DNA of 13,756 bases. Origin: Microseira sp003486305. GTDB taxonomy: Bacteria; Cyanobacteriota; Cyanobacteriia; Cyanobacteriales; Aerosakkonemataceae. The notes beneath the pieces are model-generated. The model saw only the letters and a list, made by a program, of their open reading frames with translations. It was not told the DNA's origin and did not search any database. The stretch covers positions 1-13,756 of the forward strand of contig DALYJX010000207.1 of the NCBI GenBank assembly GCA_031969655.1, in the 5' to 3' direction. Shown here one piece after another: positions 1 to 6,525 of the stretch. Numbering within the stretch: the stretch's first letter is position 1; each line of letters opens with the position of its first letter. Both the position numbers and the translations under genes were made by a program.

Positions 1-163
1 GAAGTAAAAACAAAGGCGGGATGCCAAGTATATGTGCCCAGTGTTCCGTAATGAGCAAGAAGGCAATGACGGCAAGGAAGACGAATAAGGCGATTTTGGC
101 GGCGGACGATCGCCACCAGCTTGTGCCCGATTGATGATTGTGACGATTATGTTGATGAACCAT
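1..163 (-). CDS. DUF2933 family small membrane protein, 3' part outside window
   Basis: The first 54 codons of a small membrane protein are visible. They give a histidine-rich N terminus (MVHQHNRHNHQSG), the segment TSWWRSSAAK, a hydrophobic helix (IALFVFLAVIAFLLI), then TEHWAHILGIPPLFLL. This order of His-rich head, WWRS, one helix and TEHxAH matches DUF2933 peptides, which are usually 60-90 residues and sit next to copper-resistance genes. Its biochemical role is unknown; the histidines suggest metal binding at the membrane. The ATG at 163 is preceded by AAGAGG at a normal distance. It lies 86 bases downstream of copA on the same strand, so it is probably co-transcribed with it. The family call is from memory of the motif; coding status is well supported by the start, ribosome site and composition. 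Confidence 0.8.
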   Translation of the reverse strand, partial: MVHQHNRHNHQSGTSWWRSSAAKIALFVFLAVIAFLLITEHWAHILGIPPLFLL

Positions 164-195
164 ATAAACCTCTTGGTTTTAAACGAGCAAAACTC

Positions 196-235
196 TCAGC
201 TAGTCGATAACTTCAACGTTTTTCAAGGCAGAGTT
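196..235 (-). repeat. Echo of the copA 3' end in the copA-DUF2933 spacer
   Basis: Positions 196-216, read on the minus strand, encode LKLSTS followed by TGA. The true copA 3' end at 250-270 encodes the same LKLSTS and TGA. The two 21-base copies differ at four positions, all third codon positions. Similarity continues weakly to 235: Asn-Ser, then Leu-Lys after an indel of about 2 bases. The pattern of silent differences suggests that both copies were once selected as protein-coding sequence. The best reading is that this is the leftover tail of a second copA-like gene lost by recombination. Confidence 0.6.
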
Positions 236-249
236 GTAATCATTGCCAC

Positions 250-2430
250 TCAACTCGTGGATAATTTCAACCCCTTTAACAGTGACGAATTAACAATCAC
301 CGACAGAGAACTCAGTGCCATTGCCGCAGCAGCAATAATCGGATTCAAGAACCCTAAAGCGGCGATGGGAAGCCCAATGGTGTTGTAAATAAATGCCCAG
401 AATAAGTTTTGTTTGATTTTCACCATCGTGGCGCGGGATAGACGAATGGCTGCGACTACATCGCGCACGTCGTTTTTCACCAAAATGATGCCGCCGGTTT
501 CCTTGGCAACATCTGCACCAGAACCAATGGCAATACCGATATCTGCTGTTGCGAGTGCAGGTGCGTCGTTAACGCCATCTCCCACCATTGCAACTGCTTC
601 ACCGCGCCTTTGAATGTCTTTGACGACTTGGGCTTTATCACCGGGCAAGACTTCGGCTATGACTCGTTCAATGCCGAGTTGACGCGCGATCGCTTCCGCA
701 GTTCTTCGGTTATCCCCTGTGAGTAAAATAACTTTGACTCTTTCTCGACGCAAGGCTGCGATCGCTTCCTGCGCTTCGGGCTTTAATGTATCTGCAACGG
801 CAACAATTCCCACCAAAAGACCATTGCAACCAACCAGCATGGCAGTTTTACCATCAGATTCCAGCAGCGTCAGTCTGTCTTCTGTTGGTTTCTCAATCGG
901 ATAACCTTGTTCTTGAAAGAGGCGGCGGTTGCCTAATAGAATGCGATCGCCATTGACTTGTCCCCGAATGCCATGTCCGGGAATAGCCTCAAAATTATTC
1001 ACTTTAGGAATATCCAGCATCTGGTGTTTCGCTGCCCGTACAATGGCTTCACCCAGGGGATGTTCCGAACCTATTTCTACAGCAGCAGCGAGGCGCAGAA
1101 TTTCCTCTTCCGGACGTTCTGTTAAAGGAATAACATCGGTGACGCTGGGTTGTCCCCGCGTTAATGTCCCAGTTTTGTCGAAAATTACGGTAGAAAGTCT
1201 TTCAGCCCTTTCCAGAACCTCACCACCCCGAATCAAAATGCCATTTTCCGCACCTTTACCCACACCCACCATCAAAGCAGCGGGAGTTGCCACCCCTAAA
1301 GCGCAAGGACAGGAGATAATCAGAACAGCAATAAATGCCAGTAATGCTTGGGGAAAATTACCTGCTATTAGCCAACCGATAAAAGCAAGCACTGCGATTA
1401 ATACCACAGCAGGGACAAAATAACCCGTCACTTTATCAGCAAGTCGTTGCACTTGGGCGCTACTGCCTTGAGCTGCTTCTACAAACTTGATAATCTGAGC
1501 CAGTGCCGTTTCTGACCCCACGCGGGTAGCTCTAAAGCGAAAGAGTCCAGTCCTGTTTAAAGTGCCGCCAATCACCTCTGCACCCGGTGCTTTTTCCACG
1601 GGAATAGATTCCCCAGTTAGCATCGATTCATCTACAGAAGAAGACCCCTCTAAAACAACGCCATCGGTGGGAATTTTTTCCCCCGGACGCACCACAACGG
1701 TTTCACCAACCATCACGTACTCTGCTGGTATTTCTATCTCTCTGTCATCTCGAACTACCTTTGCCGTAGCAGGTTTTAGATCCAGGAGTTTGCGGACAGC
1801 AGCCGATGAGTTCTTCTTAATGATTTCCTCCATATACTTGCCCAACAAAACAAAGGCAATAATGATGGCAGAAACCTCAAAATAAACTTCCCGCTCAGCC
1901 ACTCGAACAGGCAGAATATTGGGGAAGAAAACCACAACCACACTGTAGAGATAAGCGACGGTGGTTCCCAACGCAATCAGGAAATCCATGTTAATGCTGC
2001 GGGTGCGGATGGCATTCCAAGATCCCACATAAAACGACCAGCCGCCGATAAATTGCACGGGTGTAGTTAGAATAAATAGCCACACACCCCAGGTGAACCA
2101 AGGTAGGGCTGGAATCGGAACCCAAGTCACTAAAGTGACGCCTGCTGCCAGTCCGATAAAAGCAGCGGCACGCATAATTGCTAGCAGCAGCACCCCCGCT
2201 AACGCAATACCAACGCGGCTACGCATCGATTTGAGTTCCCGTTCGGGGTCTAAAAACGTGTTGAGGCACGTTTGACTGCAAAAATAGTAGGTGCGTCCAC
2301 CCCGTTCTGTCTTTAGTGCGGTGGCTTTTGGAATTACCATACCGCAGATGGGGTCTTTCGCCATTTCTCCTGGATTTGGCACTACTGCAAGTCCGTGTCT
2401 GTGTCCGTGATGGGAGTGGTTTCCAGCCAT
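250..2430 (-). CDS. copA: Cu(I)-exporting P1B-type ATPase with N-terminal YHS domain
   Basis: This is a 726-residue integral-membrane pump that uses ATP to export Cu(I), possibly Ag(I), from the cytoplasm. In order it has a His-rich head (HSHHGHRHG, 5-13), a YHS/TRASH-like metal domain with KDPICGM and C29, C51 and C55 (about 24-64), transmembrane helices from about 72, the actuator LTGES at 271-275, the transport motif CPC at 374-376, the phosphorylation motif DKTGT with D418, the HP motif at 457-458, and GDGVND at 617-622. YNxxxxP at 682-687 and MxxSS at 704-708 in the last two helices are the signature of the P1B-1 (Cu+) subgroup. The usual N-terminal CxxC HMA domain is absent and the YHS domain stands in its place. 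AAGGAG lies 8 bases before the ATG at 2430, which fixes the start. All catalytic motifs are intact. It is downstream of a stand-alone YHS paralog and upstream of DUF2933. Specificity for Cu(I) is inferred from motifs. Confidence 0.95.
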   Translation of the reverse strand: MAGNHSHHGHRHGLAVVPNPGEMAKDPICGMVIPKATALKTERGGRTYYFCSQTCLNTFLDPERELKSMRSRVGIALAGVLLLAIMRAAAFIGLAAGVTLVTWVPIPALPWFTWGVWLFILTTPVQFIGGWSFYVGSWNAIRTRSINMDFLIALGTTVAYLYSVVVVFFPNILPVRVAEREVYFEVSAIIIAFVLLGKYMEEIIKKNSSAAVRKLLDLKPATAKVVRDDREIEIPAEYVMVGETVVVRPGEKIPTDGVVLEGSSSVDESMLTGESIPVEKAPGAEVIGGTLNRTGLFRFRATRVGSETALAQIIKFVEAAQGSSAQVQRLADKVTGYFVPAVVLIAVLAFIGWLIAGNFPQALLAFIAVLIISCPCALGVATPAALMVGVGKGAENGILIRGGEVLERAERLSTVIFDKTGTLTRGQPSVTDVIPLTERPEEEILRLAAAVEIGSEHPLGEAIVRAAKHQMLDIPKVNNFEAIPGHGIRGQVNGDRILLGNRRLFQEQGYPIEKPTEDRLTLLESDGKTAMLVGCNGLLVGIVAVADTLKPEAQEAIAALRRERVKVILLTGDNRRTAEAIARQLGIERVIAEVLPGDKAQVVKDIQRRGEAVAMVGDGVNDAPALATADIGIAIGSGADVAKETGGIILVKNDVRDVVAAIRLSRATMVKIKQNLFWAFIYNTIGLPIAALGFLNPIIAAAAMALSSLSVIVNSSLLKGLKLSTS

Positions 2431-2467
2431 TGTTTCAACTCCTTGAGTGAATTTTGAGAAATGAGGA

Positions 2468-2642
2468 ATGAGTTTTGAGTTGAAAATTGAAGATTAAATT
2501 CGCGCACTTTAATAGGTTTGAAGCCGCTGAATTAATTCAGGAAAAAAAAGAATTGTCAGCAAGAATGGCTGTGACTGTTTTAGGCAAATCTTCGTTGTTA
2601 AATTTCCCTCATTTAAAGCGGGAAATTTAACTCAAAACTCAT
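2468..2642. repeat. Inverted repeats in the YHS-copA spacer
   Basis: The 217-base spacer between the YHS peptide and copA is packed with dyads. A perfect 14-base inverted pair (ATGAGTTTTGAGTT at 2468-2481 and its complement at 2629-2642) bounds most of it. Inside lie the 14-base perfect palindrome CTGAATTAATTCAG (2527-2540) and a hairpin with an 11-base perfect stem (TTAAATTTCCC at 2598-2608, pairing with 2620-2630, 9-base AT arms plus GC core, 11-base loop). The last hairpin sits just past the YHS stop codon, but no T-run follows it on the minus strand, so it is not a classic terminator. It could attenuate or process the transcript between YHS and copA. The palindrome at 2527 overlaps a weak promoter-like stretch and could be an operator. 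These roles are inference; the dyads are directly visible. Confidence 0.55.
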
Positions 2643-2647
2643 AATTT

Positions 2648-2833
2648 TTAACCAGCCTGTTGCGACTCAAAGGTGTGCTGACAGTTCTCGCTGCAAAAAT
2701 AGTAAGTCTGTCCGCCTAGTTCCGATTTCAGCGCCGTGGCTTTTTCCACCCTCATGCCGCAGATAGGGTCTTTCGCCATTTTGTCCTGCGAGCCTTTGTT
2801 TTCGCGTCCGCGTCTAAAAATTTTGCTTAACAT
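2648..2833 (-). CDS. Small stand-alone YHS-domain metal-binding protein
   Basis: This 61-residue protein has a basic N terminus (MLSKIFRRGRENKG) followed by one YHS domain from MAKDPICGM to about residue 56. The cysteines of PICGM, YYFCSENC and the spacing between them match the N-terminal domain of the neighbouring CopA almost residue for residue (KATALK, then GGxTYYFCS, then TF), so the two domains are paralogs. YHS domains bind soft metals through cysteines, and in copper clusters such peptides are thought to buffer or hand over metal to the ATPase. Here that role is inferred. The start is uncertain: the ATG at 2833 has only a weak GGA upstream, and the internal ATG of MAKDP (residue 19, near 2779) follows AGGACAAA. 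No signal peptide is seen, so a cytoplasmic location is likely. It may share a transcript with copA across the 217-base spacer. Confidence 0.8.
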   Translation of the reverse strand: MLSKIFRRGRENKGSQDKMAKDPICGMRVEKATALKSELGGQTYYFCSENCQHTFESQQAG

Positions 2834-3180
2834 ATTTTCCAGCCTGTTAGTTGATTTGGTAAAAAATGTGAGGGAGAAAGCTTGTAATTTTACATGGCTA
2901 TTTGTTGGGTAGAGTGAAATTCATTTTTTAGCGCATTCTAGCCTTGCAAGCTTTCATTTTATGCTTTTGGATTCAAGCGACTTGAATTAAGTGTATAGTT
3001 TTCCTCCCGTTCGTGCTGCTATTTTTATATTTCTTTAATACCAATATTCTAAGTAAAGTTTAGCTCAAACTAATCTTTATACAGCGATAATTTTATTTTT
3101 GTCCAATACCTTTTTTGAATCTGATTGATACCCAAAAAGTATTAATAAATTTTTGTTGCAGATTGAGATGGAGCTAAAAA
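2834..3180. other. AT-rich intergenic region before the YHS-copA genes
   Basis: No gene was seen in these 347 bases. On the minus strand they are the natural place for the YHS-copA promoter. The region holds a strong dyad at 2971-2987 (listed separately), a near-perfect 12-base inverted pair (GAAAGCTTGTAA at 2876-2887 against the complement of 2944-2955, 11 of 12 paired), and several AT-rich -10-like hexamers, none with a convincing -35 box. No TTTCAT-N5-TTTCAT copper-type box of the kind found at 5306 and 6653 was found here, which suggests that this promoter is controlled differently. Confidence 0.4.
2971..2987 (-). promoter_or_regulatory. Candidate LysR-type operator (T-N11-A dyad)
   Basis: The 17-base sequence has arms ATTCAAG and CTTGAAT around a 3-base centre, a perfect dyad. 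It contains T-N11-A (2973 to 2985) and also fits the ATTC-N7-GAAT form, the standard shape of a LysR-family box. It lies about 140 bases upstream of the YHS peptide start and downstream of the LysR-type gene on the same strand. A TAAAAT hexamer about 18 bases downstream on the minus strand could be a -10 box, which would place the dyad over the -35 region. It is proposed as the binding site through which the adjacent LysR-type protein controls YHS-copA. This is inference; an unrelated dimeric repressor could use the same dyad. Confidence 0.4.
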
Positions 3181-4110
3181 CTATTCTGTAGTTAAATAAT
3201 TGTTTTGATCGGAAATTTGATGGGCAAATTCCCTAACAATTTCGAGAAAGGCTGGCAGCATAAGGGATGGGTTCTCTCGTCGCCAAGCAATCGCCAACTC
3301 AAGTTCCACCGTGGGCTGTTGCAACGGAAGATAAATGACTCCCGCTCTTTGCAAGTACCTAACAGAAGCAGGTAATAACGCAATGCCCAGCCCTGCTGCA
3401 ACAAAGCCCAGGATATTCTGAATCTCGTTGGTTTCTTGAGTTAGCTTTGGGCTAAACCCAGCCTGATGGCAAACTGAAATCATGCGGTCATATAGCCCGC
3501 ACTGGTGATGTCGCGGACAGATAATAAAGGTTTCGTCCTTGAGGTTTGCCACACTCACCTCTGGCTGGTCAGACAGGGTATGGGTCTGCGGTAGAGCCAC
3601 GACCAGTGGTTCCCGTAAGATGGTTTCAACCATGAGATTGCGAGTGTCAGACAGTGGCGGTACGACAAAGCCGACCCCGATGCGATCGCACTGTAGTGCC
3701 TTCACCTGATCCCCTGTCGCCATCTCGCAAACAGTCAAGTTAACTCTGGGAAACCGCTCTCTGAAAGCTTTCACCGACAGCGGCACAATGTCGTAGGCAG
3801 AAGACCCCTCAAATCCCACCACCAGCCGACCCACCTCACCCCGACTGGCAAGCCGCGCCATAACTATACCTTCTTGAATTTGCGCCAGAACTCGACGGGC
3901 TTCCCCTAGATAAACCTGACCCGCTTGTGTTAACTCCATCCGGCGCGTTGTGCGATGAAACAGTTCCACACCCAACTCTTCCTCCAGACGGCGAATTTGT
4001 CGAGTTAGCGGCGGCTGAGCAATGTGCAGTCGTTCGGCTGCCCGCCCAAAGTTTAGCTCTTCCGCCACAGCTATAAAGTAGTGCAGGTGTCGCAGCTCGA
4101 TGTTGGTCAT
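3181..4110 (-). CDS. LysR-family transcriptional regulator
   Basis: This is a DNA-binding regulator of about 309 residues. The N-terminal winged helix-turn-helix reads ELRHLHYFIAVAEELNFGRAAERLHIAQ then PPLTRQIRRLEEELGVELFHR, a textbook LysR signature close to the BenM/CatM/CbbR-like group. It is followed by the effector-binding domain (from about residue 90, RLVVGFEGSSAYDIVP onward). The frame opens at 4140, but the ATG at 4110 (MTNIELRHLHYF) is preferred. It places the domain at the usual distance from the N terminus, has GGTAGG just upstream, and starts 5 bases after the DUF305 stop, whereas 4140 would overlap that gene by 25 bases. The tight spacing implies translation coupled to the DUF305 gene. 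The effector is unknown; the setting suggests a metal or redox signal. The domain is complete with no broken motif. Confidence 0.92.
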   Translation of the reverse strand: MTNIELRHLHYFIAVAEELNFGRAAERLHIAQPPLTRQIRRLEEELGVELFHRTTRRMELTQAGQVYLGEARRVLAQIQEGIVMARLASRGEVGRLVVGFEGSSAYDIVPLSVKAFRERFPRVNLTVCEMATGDQVKALQCDRIGVGFVVPPLSDTRNLMVETILREPLVVALPQTHTLSDQPEVSVANLKDETFIICPRHHQCGLYDRMISVCHQAGFSPKLTQETNEIQNILGFVAAGLGIALLPASVRYLQRAGVIYLPLQQPTVELELAIAWRRENPSLMLPAFLEIVREFAHQISDQNNYLTTE

Positions 4111-4115
4111 CTTGC

Positions 4116-4757
4116 CTACCGATACCAAGCTTGTTCCCATTGCTGCATCTGCCGAATTTCAGCATTTTGAGTCCTGATAATCGACTGAGCTAGGTTGCGA
4201 ATTTCCGGACGCCTAGCTCTGTTGAGAACCATCTGCGCCATCCTCACAGCCTCTTGATGATGGGGAATCATCTGCCGAATAAACTCCCGGTCAAAGTCAG
4301 AGGCATTCCTCAAAGCTGTTAAATCCATCTCCATGCTTCCCATGTTTGAGTGCATCGAGTCCATGTCCCCTCCCGTACCTTGACCCATGCGATGATGGGC
4401 AGGTACTTCGGTGCGATACCACTGCCTGTACCAGGTTCGCATCTGTTGAATTTCTCGGTTTTGGTCTGTTTTAATCGCTTGAGCCAGTCTTTTGATTTCG
4501 GGACGTTTGGCGCGGCTTAAAGCCAGATCTGCCATTTCTACGGCATCTTGATGGTGGGGAATCATCATTTCGATGAAATGCCTCTCCGACTGCTGGCTGG
4601 TCCCTCTTTGGGCAGGGGTGCGTTGACTTTCTATGTGATGGGGCTGGTGTCTCGACCGGGAAGACTGAGCTTGCGTGCTGGTGGCGATCGCTTCTGTAGC
4701 GATCGCGCTGCTCGTGAATAGACCTACGAAACCGTAAATTAGTGTTTTCTTGTTTAT
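4116..4757 (-). CDS. Secreted double-DUF305 protein, apparent ATA start
   Basis: The frame encodes about 213 residues. It has an N-terminal signal peptide (NKK, then the hydrophobic TLIYGFVGLFTSSAIA with AxA-type cleavage sites), a His/Gln/Ser-rich linker, and two DUF305 repeats. Each repeat begins with the same signature, MMIPHHQDAVEMA and QMIPHHQEAVRMA, and ends in a Tyr/Trp-rich helix (REIQQMRTWYRQWYR, AEIRQMQQWEQAWYR). DUF305 proteins are four-helix, ferritin-like periplasmic proteins whose His and Met residues are linked with copper and silver tolerance. The M-rich segment between the repeats (MDSMHSNMGSMEM) fits Cu(I) binding. The open frame extends to 4763 with no ATG, GTG or TTG before the internal Met at 4568, which would remove the signal peptide. 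AGGTGG is correctly placed before an ATA at 4755-4757, so initiation there, or a G-to-A change in a former ATG, is proposed. The gene is followed by LysR after 5 bases. Confidence 0.82.
   Translation of the reverse strand: MNKKTLIYGFVGLFTSSAIATEAIATSTQAQSSRSRHQPHHIESQRTPAQRGTSQQSERHFIEMMIPHHQDAVEMADLALSRAKRPEIKRLAQAIKTDQNREIQQMRTWYRQWYRTEVPAHHRMGQGTGGDMDSMHSNMGSMEMDLTALRNASDFDREFIRQMIPHHQEAVRMAQMVLNRARRPEIRNLAQSIIRTQNAEIRQMQQWEQAWYR
4684..4706. repeat. Paired HIP1 octamers inside the DUF305 signal peptide
   Basis: Two GCGATCGC palindromes (4684-4691 and 4699-4706) lie 7 bases apart and encode the repeated AIATEAIAT of the signal-peptide region. HIP1 is a highly over-represented octamer of many cyanobacterial genomes, and single copies occur throughout this window. 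This is the only close pair seen here. Confidence 0.7.
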
Positions 4758-4865
4758 GGTTCCACCTCATTTTAAAAATGACTGAGTTATCGCTTGATGG
4801 GAATTCGGTTCAAAGTTTGACAAGTGAGACAATCAGGAACTCTCCGAAATCGCTGGTTGGGCGAC

Positions 4866-5165
4866 TCAATGCAACCGAGAGCTATATTCGTCTCTGTTTG
4901 GTAGAGTCTTGCGGCTGAAGTAGTTGTAAAGTGGGACAAACAAGACTCCCGTATAAACTCCGTAGAAGATAGACCAAAACAATCCATTTAAGAAGCCTCC
5001 GAAGCTAAACCATTTGAATCCAGGTAACAACATCTCTAATACCTGTCTAAACTGATGCCCTTGAGCCGGTAAAATCAATCCGAGAAAGATGCACAAAAAA
5101 TACGTAATTGTTAAAAAACTACTTAGCGAACAAGCAACTGGCAGAAAATAAAGGCGTGGCATCAT
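4866..5165 (-). CDS. Small DUF5676-like membrane protein
   Basis: This 99-residue membrane protein has one hydrophobic helix near the N terminus (VACSLSSFLTITYFLCIFLG, continuing into LILP), a short polar loop (AQGHQFRQVLEML), LPGFKWFSFGGF, and a second helix (LNGLFWSIFYGVYTGVLFVP) ending LYNYFSR. The order of LLCxxLGLxLP, LLPGFxW, FLxGLxxSxxYG and PLYNxF matches DUF5676 membrane proteins as I remember that family; they commonly lie beside DUF305 and copper-ATPase genes, with no known activity. The frame opens at 5222, but the ATG at 5165 is chosen because AGGAG lies 8 bases before it and the protein then starts at the helix. A second ATG follows directly (MMPR). The DUF305 gene starts 108 bases downstream, so the two probably form one operon. 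Confidence 0.78.
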   Translation of the reverse strand: MMPRLYFLPVACSLSSFLTITYFLCIFLGLILPAQGHQFRQVLEMLLPGFKWFSFGGFLNGLFWSIFYGVYTGVLFVPLYNYFSRKTLPNRDEYSSRLH

Positions 5166-5301
5166 ATTTCTTTCTCCTCTCCGTTCAAAGATGGCTGAAA
5201 TGTTAAAATAGTTAACGATCAAATATCCAGTCAGTCAAGGGTTGCTCATTGCCCTTTAAAGTCAATTCAGAAATAGGTTCTTATTCTTTAGCTTTTCACG
5301 A

Positions 5302-5323
5302 AAAAATGAAATTAGGATGAAAT
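5302..5323 (-). promoter_or_regulatory. Copper-type direct-repeat box before the DUF5676 operon
   Basis: On the minus strand this element reads TTTCAT-CCTAA-TTTCAT followed by a T-run, a direct repeat with an 11-base period. That period is typical of OmpR/PhoB-family response-regulator sites. The TTCAT half-site resembles the one I recall for the cyanobacterial copper response regulator CopR. The same 22 bases recur exactly at 6649-6670. If the promoter-proximal half-site serves as the -35 region, AAGAAT lies 17 bases downstream as a weak -10. The box is about 140 bases before the DUF5676 start codon. Confidence 0.6.
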
Positions 5324-5460
5324 CGTCAGTCAGTCATATTTTATTAAAATTTCTTAACAAATTCACAGTCAGCCAAGTCTTTTCCTAACTGAGTGTTGAG
5401 ATACAAACCAAAAGTCAGTGCTTAGGGAGTAACCAATTTTGCCAACTTTTAAACCTGAAA

Positions 5461-5477
5461 TTTCATCTGAATTTCAT
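5461..5477 (+). promoter_or_regulatory. Third TTTCAT-N5-TTTCAT box, diverged spacer, plus orientation
   Basis: TTTCAT, CTGAA, TTTCAT appears on the plus strand, with the same half-sites and 5-base spacer as the boxes at 5302 and 6649 but a different spacer sequence and the opposite orientation. It lies 43 bases past the 3' end of the propeller pseudogene and about 300 bases upstream of the DUF5676 gene. No plus-strand gene follows it. It may be an auxiliary upstream site for the DUF5676 promoter or an orphan left by rearrangement. Confidence 0.45.
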
Positions 5478-5519
5478 AACGCTCTGCCAGCCCACCCATA
5501 GAACTGAACCCTGGGAGCG

Positions 5520-6525
5520 TCAATTCAATTCCTTCCAAGTCTTGCCAGCATCTTGGGATTGGAAAATGGCGTTTTCTTCGTTGGCTGCATAGATAATGCT
5601 GGGCTTGCTGCCAGGGATGGCTAGTTTTACAATCGTTCCCCTAGTATTAGTGCCTAGTGCTTCCCACGTCTTGCCGCCATCGGCGCTGCGATAGATACCT
5701 GGTGCTGATTTCAGGGGTCGATACCCATACATCACAACGCTATTGGCTGACTCTTCAAGTAAAGTCAGCGCGATGATGGGAGTATCGCGGGTATTAGGTA
5801 CCAGCGTCCAGTTATTGCCACCGTCGCGACTTTCGTACAGCCCTGCACGGGTTGTTGCATAAACCCGGTTAGGTTGTCGCGGGTAACGCTACCAGCTCAA
5901 AAGGAGCATCCTTTAACCCCACCGCACGAGGTTGCGTCCAGGTTTTTCCACCATCCTTGGAGGTATACAGCTCATTCTTCCCAGAAACTGCCCAACCGTA
6001 GAAGGCTCCTTTTCCGTGTGGATGGTCAGCAGAAGCTTTGGTTAAGGTGTGAAAATCTACCCCTGGCATGGCAATTTGTTGCCAATCTTGCCCGTGATTT
6101 TCGCTCATCTGGAATCCGAGGTTGCCTCCTGTGGAGGGGTGTCCGCTGGCATAGAAGCGCTGGTTATCATCAGGGTCAATGGTAAAGCCCATGTAATCAG
6201 CGCGTTTTTTTCCCATCCAAAACCACTTGCCTTCTGGGTTGCGCTGGAGTAACCCTTTATGGGTCGCTACGTATATGATGGCAGGATGGTCGGGATTCAC
6301 TGCAAGTCCGTGAATGTGGTTATTCTACCGCCAGTTCTCTGAGGCTGGGGTGAGGGTGACTGGTGTTTCTGAGATGCTAGAACTGTTTTCCCTGCTTTCT
6401 TTAGTTATTGCTCCCAGTTCCGAGGAACTTTCTGGATTAGTTGGTGAACACCCCACGAGAACTATACCTGTCATTGCACCGATTAAGCTGAAAACGATTG
6501 GGCTGAAAGACTTGAAACGTCTCAT
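5520..6525 (-). pseudogene. Broken F510_1955-type glycosylhydrolase-like beta-propeller lipoprotein
   Basis: When joined, three open segments give one protein of about 335 residues, the usual family length. It starts with a lipoprotein signal (MRRFKSFSP, hydrophobic core, lipobox LVGC with Cys 26). This is followed by HIHGLAVNPDHPAIIYVATH, then GFTIDPDDNQRFYASGHP, and by Asp-box/BNR-like repeats SENHGQDW, SKDGGKTW, SRDGGNNW, SADGGKTW and SQDAGKTW. Two lesions are visible: an in-frame TAG at 6325-6327, 66 codons from the start and exactly before the conserved NNHIHGLAVNP, and a frameshift near 5862-5886 after FELVALP, where a different frame continues as PNRVYATTRAGLYES. The ATG at 6525 is chosen because AGGAAGG precedes it. 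Such propellers often accompany DUF305 and copper-ATPase genes; their enzymatic activity is unproven. It shares its upstream regulatory element with DUF5676. Sequencing error could explain one lesion but hardly both. Confidence 0.82.

Larger units (their letters stand above)
5166..5519. other. AT-rich promoter region with AGTCAG repeats
   Basis: No gene was seen in these 354 bases, which form the upstream region of the DUF5676-DUF305-LysR genes. Besides the two TTTCAT-type boxes listed separately, the motif AGTCAG recurs in one orientation at 5229, 5327 (within GTCAGTCAGTCA, 5325-5336), 5367 and 5413. Such regular copies may be a second regulator site or simple sequence. The first and second copies flank box 5306-5323. 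Confidence 0.4.

Noticed and set aside
929..1423. 164-codon open frame on the plus strand
   Set aside because: It lies wholly inside copA on the opposite strand, has biased Ser/Pro/Thr composition and no family features; it is a shadow of the copA reading frame.
2598..2630. Hairpin after the YHS gene considered as an intrinsic terminator
   Set aside because: The stem is AT-rich at its base and no T-run follows it on the minus strand, so it is listed only as an inverted repeat.
4471..4770. 99-codon frame with an ATG at 4770, considered as the true start of the DUF305 gene or a separate gene
   Set aside because: Its product is low-complexity Arg/His/Ser sequence in a frame different from the DUF305 protein; its ATG overlaps the ribosome site for the proposed ATA start. 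Only the other frame gives a signal peptide joined to DUF305.
5874..6185. 103-codon plus-strand frame inside the propeller pseudogene
   Set aside because: The opposite strand carries clear Asp-box repeats; this frame is a shadow with no family features.
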